NCBI RefSeq assembly: GCF_904849725.1
Contig: NC_058519.1
Location: 183,571,703 to 183,635,702 of the forward strand
Direction of reading: 5' to 3'
DNA from: Hordeum vulgare subsp. vulgare
Taxonomy: Eukaryota > Streptophyta > Magnoliopsida > Poales > Poaceae
Length of the DNA: 64,000 nucleotides
Below the pieces are notes generated by a model, which saw nothing but the letters and a program-made list of their open reading frames with translations, was not told the origin of the DNA and did not search any database. Positions 55,433-64,000 of this stretch are shown piece by piece (the first letter of the stretch is position 1; every line of letters begins with the position of its first letter). Both the position numbers and the translations under genes were made by a program.

Positions 55433-57171
55433 CAAGCCCCTTGAGAAAACTAAAGTAAAACCTCCTATTGCAATGGTTAAAGAACTGTTGGTTGATAAAA
55501 TTGATGGAAGTAATATTTATTTGATAATGCTGATAGAATTGCTCAACCCATTAGAATTGAGAAGGGTATGTTAGATAAGAATAAGAAAGTTGTTGGCATG
55601 CCTGTTCTTTCCATTAAGATTCGAGAACATTTCTATCATGGTTTATGTGATATGGGTGCTGCTATTAGTGATATTCCCTTTTCGTTACATCCAAAAGTCA
55701 CACATGATATTTCTCTAGAAGAAATTTCCTATTAATATTGCAAATACAGATAGTATTTCACCAGTCGGGATTGTCAGGGATGTTAAAGTCTTGTGTGGTA
55801 AGATTAAATATCCTACTGATTTCTTATTACTTGGATCACTCAAGATAATTTTGGTCCCATTATATTAGGCAAACCTTTCTTGAATATTGTTAATGCTGAA
55901 ATTTATTGTATTAGAGAAAAGGATAAGGTTGAATTTGGTGATCTATCTCATGAATTTAATATCTCCAAGTTTAGTAGACAACCTAATGATAAAGAATTAT
56001 CTAGTAAAGATGTTATCATTGCTCTTGCTTCTATTGCCGTATGTCCTACTGATCCTTCGGAACAATATTTGCCAGACCATGAAAATGATATGCATATGAA
56101 TGAGAGAAATGAAATTGATGAAATATTATTTAGACAAACACCTATCATTAGGCATATTTTTCCTATTAAAACTTTGGGACACCCTCTCCCACTTAATTAC
56201 ATTGAAATATGCTTATCTTGATGAAAATAAAATATATCATGTGCAGGAAGAAATAAGATAACCTTTCAATGCTTATCAATGCTAACCTTTCAGTGCAAGA
56301 AGAAATAAGATAATTAAAAACTTTGAGGAAGCATCGTGCTACAATTGGATATACTCTTGATGAGATTATGGGCATTAGTTCTACTCTGTGTCAACACGAG
56401 ATTAATATGGAGCCTGATACTAAACCAGTTGTATATCATCAACGTCACTTGAATCCAAAAATGAAAGGTGTGGTAAGAATATAAATATTAAAACTTCTAG
56501 CAGGAGTTATAATCTATCCTATTACTGATAGTAGATGGACATGTGCTTTTCATTATGTTCCTAAGAAAGGTGGCATTACTGTAGTTCCTAATGTTAAAAA
56601 TGAACTTATCCCACAAAGAATTTTAACTGGTTATAGGATGGTAATTGACTTTAGGAAATTAAATAAAGCTACTTGGAAAGATCATTATCCTTTTTCTTTC
56701 ATTGATAAAATGTTGGAGAGATTGTATAAGCATACACACTACTATTTCCTAGATGGATATTCCATTTTTTCTCAAATACCTGCATTACAAAAAGATCAAA
56801 AGAAAACTACTTTAGCTTGTCCTCTTGGAAGTTATGCGTGTAGACCTATGCCTTTTGGTTAGCATAATGCACCTGCTCCTTTTCAAAGATGTATGACTGC
56901 TATATTCTTTGATTTCCTTGAGATGATTTTTGAGGTCTTCATGGATATTTTTTTTTGTTTCTCGAACTTCTTTTGATGACTGCTTGAGCAATCTTGATAA
57001 AGTTTTTCATAGATATTAAGAGACTAATATTGACTTGAAATGGGACAAGTGGCACTTTATGGTGAATGAAGGTATAGTCCTTGGTCATAAATTTCTGAAA
57101 GAGGCACTAAGGTACACAAAGCTAAAGTTGATGCAATTGACGAAATGCCATGTCCTAAAGATATCAAAGGT
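55433..57171 (+). pseudogene. Protease and reverse transcriptase of G
   Basis: It resumes right after the second ACACC. Gag tail KPPIAMVKELLVDKIDG, protease GLCDMGAAISDIP near 55645 and FLNIVNAEIYCI near 55880. The linker HEFNISKFSRQPNDKELSSK closely parallels F. Reverse transcriptase has VPKKGGITVV near 56560, MVIDFRKLNKATWKDHYPF at 56638, FLDGYSIFSQIP and CRPMPFG with a stop near 56860. The catalytic FMDDF of F is VFMDIFF here, so the second catalytic Asp is lost. The sequence ends at KDIKGI where element I begins. Decay is by many stops and indels. Confidence 0.75.
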
Positions 57172-57176
57172 ATAAG

Positions 57177-58610
57177 TGACACATCTTCATCATATCTATA
57201 ATTTTATATAGTTTCACGGCAATAGTTTACAACTTCCATATACTTTTGGCAAATATCTATATTTATTTTTGGACTAACATATTGATCTAGTGCCTAGTGC
57301 GAGTTTCTGTTTTTTTGCATGTTTTCTATTACGCAAAAAATAAAAAATAAACAAAGTCCAAACACAATAAATTTTAAGGTGGATAGTTACGGCCCCTACC
57401 CTGGGATGTGTTGGATAGTCTTGTGGCCTCGCCAAATTTGTTGGCGCTCGGGCGCAAGGAAGCTAATATTTGAGAAAAATAGTGTTAAAATTTCAGCCCG
57501 ATCGGACTGATGGATATGTGTCTATTTAAGAAACTGTGAAGGGCCACAAAACAGGGTCGCGAAACAAAGATAGAGATCCAATCTTGGAGGGGTGCCTCCC
57601 CTCGGGAAGCCATGGTGTCCAAGGACTATAGGGGAAACCCTTCTCCCATTGGGAGAAGGCTATGGAAAATGAAGAATGAGGGGGTGGGGCCCCCTCCCCC
57701 TCTCCCTCCATGGTGCCAGAGCGTTGCCGGGGGAACCATCATGGCGGTGATCTGTACCAACAACTCAGTCATCTTCCACAACACCATCGTCACCTTCCCT
57801 CATCTATTATTAGTGGTCCACTTTATCGCAACCCCTATACGCCCTACTTGAAAATGGTGTTTTATGTTATATAATATTTTCCAATGATGTGTACCATCTT
57901 ATGATGTTTGAGTAGATTTGCTCTGTCCTACGGGTTGCTTGATGATCTTGATTGTTTTGAGTTGTATGGTTTATTTTGGTGCTTCCCTATGGCACCTTCC
58001 CTGTCATGCACATGTGGGGGATTAGAATTGTAGGGTGCTACAATATGTTCATGATTCGCTTATAGTGAGTTGCGAGAGTGACAAAAACTTAAACCCGAGT
58101 AAGGGAATTGTTGCATATGGGATAAAGGGGACTTTATACTTATAACAATGGTTGGGTTTTACCTTAATGATCTTTAGTAGTTGCGGATGCTTTCTAGAGT
58201 TCCAATCATAAGTGCATATGATCCAATTACAAAAAGAATGTTAGCTCATGCCTCTCCCTGATATCAAATTATAATCATGATTACCAATGTTGTTATCCAT
58301 TCCTTAGGAGAATCTCGCAAATCCTACCACCACTTTTCCACACCTGCTATGCTAACCTAATTTTACTTTTTCAAATCAGCCGAGAACTTTTATTTGCATG
58401 CTCTTTATTATCTTACAAACCTATTCAATTACATATACGAACTAGTTTTATTTTTTGTACTAGGTAAAGTGGACATTGTTGTGCGTAGATTTGTATCTGT
58501 GGTCAATAGAACTTGAGAGAATATTAATTCTACCTTTAGCTCCTCGTTGGGTTCGACACTCTTGTTTTTAAAAAAGGCTAAAATCAATCCCCTACACTTG
58601 TGGGTTATCA
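57177..58610 (+). repeat. 5' LTR of element I
   Basis: Starts TGACACATCTTCATCATATC (decayed TGATACGTCTCCAACGTATC) and ends CACTTGTGGGTTATCA. 1434 bp. Primer-type sequence on its right shows it is a 5' LTR on the plus strand. ATAAG lies directly left of it (57172-57176); the matching copy should be beyond the window or lost. ORFs inside are not credible. Confidence 0.65.
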
Positions 58611-58682
58611 AGACGTTTTCTTGCACCGTTGCCAGGGAGCATAGCGTAGGGTGAATATTCCCATGTATGCTTCTTTGATTTA
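58611..58682 (+). other. Primer site and leader of I, cut by J
   Basis: TTGCACCGTTGCCAGGGAGC (58620-58639), a decayed tRNA-Asp-type site, followed by 40 bases of leader. Element J starts at 58683, so the coding part of I must lie beyond J. Confidence 0.6.
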
Positions 58683-59676
58683 TGTCGGTGCAGGTGTACA
58701 CACGATCACCTATGGAACATTCGGGCGCATTGTGGTTCGACAGGGAGGTCGTACCACACAAAGAGTGGAGACTATGAAACAACACGCTGATGAGACTCGC
58801 GGTTTTTTACCTAGGTGCGGGCCGCTGTGAAGCGTAAAACCCTACTCCTGTTTGGTGGATTGATTGGAGAAATTGAAGTTTCCATGGAGCTATACCTCGA
58901 CAAGGGTTGCCGAGGAGATCTTTCACATGCGTATGCTTACACTTGGCTCTAATCCCACGGGGACCTAATCTACCAAGTGTCGAATCTCTAAGTGCTTGAA
59001 TGCCCAAAGATTCCAATCCATTCCTATGTTGCCTCGGGCCTCCTTTTATAGCTCAATGGGCGTCCACAGTGGCAACTGACATGATCAGATAGCTAACAGT
59101 ACTATCATACCTAACTCTGGCACATAAGACAGAGCGCCAGTAATGCGGCCCTAGGTGGCGAGTGGGGGTGCGTTCCCAGCAGGCCTCTGCCTCCTATGAG
59201 CCGTACATGGCTTGAGGGTTGAAATGCCTCTAGATGGGTGTCAACAAGTGGTAACCTGTCTTCTGGTGCGGCGCCATGTAGCTAGCGAGAGCTACCTAGC
59301 CATTTGGGGGTTCGACACCTCATCGACAAGAGACTGGTGTAGCGATGAGGTGGAGCTATGGTAGGCAAGGTCACGCTTGCTGGGGAGGCGCCTTGCCGGA
59401 TCATGGTGAGGATGATTGCGCCTTCGTCCTCGGCAGATGCTAGGGGTTCTTGGCGCGTCTTGGGCTGTTGGCCCCGACGGCCATCGGGGTCCATGTCTGC
59501 CGGAGTCTTGGTCTTCTTGATACGCTCCTTGAATCCTCGTAGAATGGCTTCGCTGGCCCTGGCCAGGCCTCGATGGAGTGGTAGCGTTTCCCGGCAGTCT
59601 TAGGTTGTCGGGCCAGTGGCTCTTCGTCCGTGCACAAGTCAGGGGAAGCAAACACCCCTGTTTGTGTACCCCGACA
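58683..59676 (-). repeat. 3' LTR of element J (994 bp)
   Basis: On the minus strand TGTCGGGGTACACAAAC ... ACACCTGCACCGACA. Related to LTR B (shared GCGTAAAACCCTACTCCTG and the TATA box GCTATAAAAGGAGGCC). The polypurine tract on its right shows it is the 3' LTR of a minus-strand element. ATTTA lies on its outer side. Confidence 0.75.
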
Positions 59677-59690
59677 AAAGCCCCCGAGCC
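59677..59690 (-). other. Polypurine tract of J
   Basis: Minus strand GGCTCGGGGGCTTT directly abuts the LTR start TGTCGGGG. This is the usual form in Tat-type Gypsy elements. Confidence 0.75.
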
Positions 59691-60076
59691 TGAGCCATAC
59701 AAGTCGCTTAGCATGTTGGGTTATGCTCCCTTAATGCACGAACACGTGTCGAGGAACCGCTACTCCCCCCACGACCCACGTCCACTCCATGCGTTTAACG
59801 CAAGTCGTGGGGGAGGGGCCGCCAAATAGTAGCCATTAGGGAGTAAAAAAAGAGGAACCACCGGCAAGCAAATGACAGTTCCTCGCAGCGATATCGAAGA
59901 GCGAGCCCCCAACGTGTGGCCCCCATACATAAGGAAAGGTTCCCAAGATGGGGGCGCTGCTCATTCACATATGCCTCTCCGCTCCCACCCTATTCTTCGT
60001 CCTCCACTCAAGAAGCCACTTTCGCCCCCGCCGGTTCCTTCACGCGCATTGCCTAATCTCCTGCCGCTTAGGGGTG
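59691..60076 (+). other. Upstream region of the antisense gene of J
   Basis: It contains an inverted repeat, CCCCCACGAC/GTCGTGGGGG (59765-59815), a TATA-like CATACATAAGG near 59925 and a C-rich leader before the ATG at 60077, much as in H. No ORF of note. Confidence 0.4.
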
Positions 60077-63000
60077 ATGGGGAAGAAGACGACCGACGTG
60101 AAGGGGAAGACGGCAGCTGAGGCGAAGACGCAGGTTGCCAATGAAAAGAGGAGAAGAACGGAGGAGGCAGAGCAGCGACGACGGGGAGATGTGGTTTTCT
60201 TCCCATCAAATCTAGACCCAGCACCTTGATTGCGAAGTACGCCTACATGTGGGGGACAGGTACAAAGGGGCATGAGGCACCCGAAGTTCTGCCAGACCTC
60301 CCCAAGGAGAGGGCGCCATCATATTCATATCGCTTCTCGTGCGCGTACTTCTACAGTGGCCTCTCTCCCCTTTTATGATTTCTTCTACGCCATGATGGCG
60401 ACATACAAATTCCATCTCCTGGATTTCATGCCGAATGCAATGTCGTACATGTTGGAATTATGCCCTAGAGGCAATAATAAATATAGTTATTATTATAATT
60501 CCTGTATCAAGATAATCGTTTATTATCCATGCTATAATTGTATTGAATGAAGACTTATTTACATGTGTGCATACATAGACAAAACACCGTCCCTAGCAAG
60601 CCTCTAGTTGGCTAGCCAGTTGATCAAAGATAGTCAGTGTCTTCTGATTATGAACAAGATGTTGTTGCTTGATAACTGGATCACGTCATTAGGAGAATCA
60701 CGTGATGGACTAGACCCAAACTAATAGACATAGCATGTTGATCGTGTCATTTTGTTGCTACTGTTTTCTGCGTGTCAAGTATTTATTCCTATGACCATGA
60801 GATCATATAACTCACTGACACCAGAGGAATACTTTGTGTGTATCAAACGTCGCAACGTAACTGGGTGACTATAAAGATACTCTACAGGTATCTCCGAAGG
60901 TGTTAGTTGAGTTAGTATGGATCAAGACTGGGATTTGTCACTCCGTGCGACAGAGAGGTATCTCGGGGCCCACTCGGTAATACAACATCACACACAAGCC
61001 TTGCAAGCAATGTAACTTAGTGTAAGTTGCGGGATCTTGTCTTACGGAACGAGTAAAGAGACTTACCAGTAAACGAGATTGAAATAGGTATACGGATACT
61101 GACGATCGAATCTCGGGTAAGTAACATACCGAAGGACAAAGAGAATAACATACGGGGTTATATGAATCCTTGGCACTGAGGTTCAAACGATAAGATCTTC
61201 GTAGAATATGTAGGATCCAATATGGGCATCCAGGTCCCGCTATTGGATATTGACCGAGGAGTCTCTCGGGTCATGTCTACATAGTTCTCGAACCCGCAGG
61301 GTCTGCACACTTAAGGTTCGACGTTGTTTTATGCGTATTTGAGTTATATGGTTGGTTACCGAATGTTGTTCGGAGTCCCGGATGAGATCACGGACGTCAC
61401 GAGGGTTTCGGGAATAGTCCGGAAACGAAGATTGATATATAGGATGACCTCATTTGATTACCGGAAGGTTTTCGGAGTTACCGGGAATGTACCGGGAATG
61501 ACGAATGGGTTCCGAGAGTTCACCGGGGGGGGGGGGGCAACCCACCCCGGGGAAGCCCATAGGCCTTCAGGGTGGCACACCAGCCCTTAGTGGGCTGGTG
61601 GGACAGCCCAAAAGGGCTCTATGCGCCAAGAAGAAAAAATCAAGAGAAAAGAAAAAAAAGGAGGAGGTGGGAAGGAAGGGGGACTCCCTCCCACCAAACC
61701 AAGTCCAACTCCGTTTGGGGGGGAGTCCTCCCCCCTTGGGGCTCCTTGAGCCCCAAGGCAAGGTCCCCTCCCTCCCACCTATATATACGGAGGTTTTAGG
61801 GCTGATTTGAGACGACTTTTCCACGGCAGCCCGACCACATACCTCCACGGTTTTTCCTCTAGATCGCGTTTCTGCGGAGCTCGGGCGGAGCCCTGCTGAG
61901 ACAAGGTCATCACCAACCTCCGGAGCGCCGTCACGCTGCCGGAGAACTCTTCTACCTCTCCGTCTCTCTTGCTGGATCAAGAAGGCCGAGATCATCATCG
62001 AGCTGTACGTGTCCTGAACGCGGAGGTGCCGTTCGTTCGGTACTAGATCGTGGTACTGATCGCGGGATTGTTCGCGGGGCGGATCGAGGGACGTGAGGAC
62101 ATTCCACTACATCAACCGCGTTCACTAACGCTTCTGCTGTACGATCTACAAGGGTACGTAGATCACTCATCCCCTCTCGTAGATGGACATCACCATGATA
62201 GGTCTTCGTGCGCGTAGGAAATTTTTTGTTTCCCATGCGACGTTCCCCAAGAGTACATGGTGATCTTCGTCCGCTTGTGGGAGAACTTCGTCGGAGTCGC
62301 CCCCAACGTGGATTTGTTCAGGTACTTCTTCACCCTCGTATAGAGAACAAGAATCACCGCTCGAGGAACATTAACTGGATCCCCTAGGCCAAGAAGGATG
62401 ACTGGGGGTACCTCCCTAGCCAACTCCGAGAGAAGTCGGAAAAGTGGAGGGGCGACTGGTGTTGGATCAAGGATGCCAAAGCCCCCGAGTTCTGCTCCGC
62501 ACAGACAACTTGCGTTGTGCGTGGTGAAGACTAGAGTAGCTTGGGTCTCCCCGACGACAAACTCCGTCTGACGCTGACGAGGATCACCCGCCACAAAGCT
62601 GCCGGGCTGACCATCCAACATGTAGGAGTTGATTGCCTTCGACGCCGCATCTCCCCACTACGGAAGAGGGATATGTTTGCATGGGAGTATAACAGTCCGG
62701 CCTATTGGATGTGGCTGTACCCAGGAACTATCAAAACTTGATGGTCTACGACCATGGTTGGTTGTGTGACCAATTTTTTAATGTCATGGGGCCATTCCAT
62801 CTACTGGCAGGGGTCGTCCCCTTGAACATTAACTCCGCCAGGAACCAAATTCTGCACTAGATGCCTGATTACGACACCTCCGGGGTCAAGTCAGACTGGG
62901 AATTGTCTTCTTTGGAGGACTAGATGGCGTGGCTCTCTAGCCTGGGGGAAAGTGCCACCAAGGAAGAGGAGAACCTAACCGCTCCCACCAGGGACGCGGA

Positions 63001-63266
63001 GAGGGGATTTATCACTTCCCGGGTCGTGAAGGATAGAGAGGATAGTGCCTCCAAGGGCGTGGTCACTGAAAGAGAGGAGAGGTCTATAGGAAGCAACAAT
63101 TCTGGGGAGGCAGAGGAGGACCTTTCCCCGGGAGAGGCTACCGAGTTGGAGCTTGCCAGGGCCAAAGCTCTCATGACCGAGGGTGCGGCAAAGAATGCGA
63201 CGAAGCTGGCCACGGAACAAGAGGAGTTCGAGGAGGACCCTCAAGCTCTAAAATCATGGCGACGCG
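60077..63266 (+). pseudogene. Antisense extra gene of J, interrupted by the solo LTR K
   Basis: The ATG at 60077 opens a charged N-terminus (MGKKTTDVKGKTAAEAKTQV, EKRRRTEEAEQRRRG) to a TGA at 60227. The same frame continues to SLPFYDFFYAMMATYKFHLL, MPNAMSYM, where K is inserted. It resumes in register after the duplicated GTACA: VIFVRLWENFVGVAPNVDLF, RYFFTLV, then a stop at 62341. This is the same 'putative gypsy type transposon' pattern as exon 1 of the antisense gene of H (FCEAYLRMEPSVPLFWYFF). Further down, MAWLSSLGESATKEEENL and acidic EREERSIGSNNSGEAEEDLS (62924-63266) form a polar C-terminal region cut by L. Exon borders are not clear. Confidence 0.55.
60450..62252 (+). mobile_element. 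Solo LTR K, Angela/WIS/BARE-type Copia
   Basis: TGTTGGAATTATGCCCTAGA to TTCCCCAAGA, 1803 bp, TATA box CCTATATATACGG near 61780. Target duplication GTACA at 60445-60449 and 62253-62257, a perfect match. There is no internal region, so it is a solo LTR produced by recombination between two LTRs. The last bases are AGA instead of ACA, so the terminal CA is mutated. A run of 13 G lies at 61525-61537. Confidence 0.9.
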
Positions 63267-64000
63267 TGCTACTTCTTGAGCTTGCGTTGGTTTTTCCCTT
63301 GAAGAGGAAAGGGTGATGCAAAAAAGGAGAGATAAGTATTTCCCTCAGTTTGAGAACTAAGGTATCAATCCAGTAGGAGCATCAAGATGAGGCACCAAGG
63401 CATGTGCGCAAAAACAAACAAACTTGCACCCAACGCGATAAAGGGGTTGTCAATCCCTTTACGATTGCTTGCAAGGTGAGATCTGATAGTGATAATAGGT
63501 AAATATAAATAAATAAATAAATGTGCAGCAAGGTATTTTTGGTATTTTTGTATGTAGATCTGAATATAATGTGTAAAATAGACCCGAGGGCCATAGTGTT
63601 CACTAGAGGCTTCTCTCATGATAGCAAGTATTACGGTGGGTGAACGAATTACTGTCGAGCAATTGATAGAATCGCGCAAAGTCATGACGATATCTATGGC
63701 AATGATCATACATATAGGCATCACGTCCGAGACAAGTAGACCGATACTTTCCGCATCTACTACTATTACCAGACATCGACCGCTATCCAGCATGCATCTA
63801 TTGTATTAAGTTCATAACAAACAGAGTAACGTCTTAAGCAAGATGACATGATGTAGAGGGATAAATTCATGCAATATGATATAAACCCCATCTTTTTACC
63901 CTTGATGGCAACAACATGATGCGTGCCTCACTATCCCTTCCGTCACTAGGTGAGGACACCGCACGGTATGAACCCAAAACCAAGCACTTCTCCCATTGCA
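63267..64000 (-). repeat. LTR of Athila/Sabrina-type element L (partial, right edge)
   Basis: The minus strand ends GCTCAAGAAGTAGCA at 63267. To the right it carries the characteristic stretches GGTATCAATCCAGTAGGAG, GGCATCACGTCCGAGACAAG, ATCGACCGCTATCCAGCATG and AAGCAAGATGACATGATGTA, which I know from common Triticeae Athila-type LTRs. The start of the LTR and the rest of the element are beyond 64000. It cuts the antisense gene of J. Confidence 0.75.

Larger units (their letters stand above)
39888..57176 (+). mobile_element. Element G: old Athila-type Gypsy, split by H, cut by I
   Basis: It has the right part of a 5' LTR, a primer site, a degenerate gag (to 41787) and, after H, protease and reverse transcriptase (55433-57171). 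The rest of pol and the 3' LTR lie beyond I, or are lost. It is closely related to F in order and motifs but far more decayed. C is inserted in its 5' LTR, so G is the oldest layer visible here. Confidence 0.65.

Noticed and set aside
61505..61998. ORFs of 75-143 codons on both strands in solo LTR K
   Set aside because: GC-rich LTR promoter sequence with overlapping frames. No protein family.

Overview
This 64-kb window looks like intergenic DNA from a large Triticeae genome (wheat, Aegilops, barley or rye). It is built almost entirely of LTR retrotransposons nested inside one another, and I see no host gene. The evidence for the group is the Angela/WIS/BARE-type Copia LTRs (start TGTTGGAA, end near CCCCAACA, about 1.8 kb), the Athila-lineage Gypsy LTRs (start TGATACGTC, tRNA-Asp-type primer site TGGCGCCGTTGCCGGGGA) and Tat-lineage Gypsy elements with antisense extra ORFs. 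Family names such as Sabrina, Fatima, Angela or Tekay are recalled likenesses, not database matches.

Layout, left to right. (A) 1-5319: minus-strand element with a 4.2-kb LTR, a tRNA-Met-type primer site and an unrecognised ORF running off the left edge. (B) 5321-6218: a minus-strand LTR. (C) 6219-10046 plus 37712-39887: a decayed minus-strand Athila-type element split by D. (D) 10047-37706: a plus-strand element with a gag remnant and no pol, split by E. (E) 11995-32963: a Copia LTR-internal-LTR-internal-LTR composite with 5-bp target duplications ATATT; its first internal copy is deleted and is split by F. (F) 13215-23326: an Athila-type Gypsy with two 1531-bp LTRs, decayed gag-pol and an intact extra 3' ORF. 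(G) 39888-41787 plus 55433-57176: an old plus-strand Athila-type element split by H. (H) 41793-55427: a minus-strand Tat-type Gypsy with target duplications ACACC. (I) 57177-58682: the 5' LTR and primer site of another Athila-type element, cut by J. (J) 58683-63266: the 3' end of a second minus-strand Tat-type element with its own antisense gene, interrupted by (K) 60450-62252, a solo Angela/WIS-type LTR flanked by GTACA. (L) 63267-64000: an Athila-type LTR entering from the right.

The insertion order is readable: F lies in E, E in D, D in C, and C in the 5' LTR of G, so the left-centre is a five-level nest. No gag-pol copy here is intact; all carry nonsense codons or frameshifts. The best-preserved coding units are accessory ones: the partial ORF of A, the extra 3' ORF of F and the antisense gene of H.

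The most interesting biology is the accessory gene content. H carries, antisense to its pol, a gene-like unit with a TATA-type upstream region, several short GT-AG introns that keep frame, a domain I recognise as the 'putative gypsy type transposon' family and a coiled coil. One intron holds a 12-unit tandem repeat. J carries a relative. In both F and C an LTR-like promoter segment precedes an extra 3' ORF, and a polypurine-like tract follows it, suggesting that these elements express the extra ORF from a second, LTR-derived promoter.
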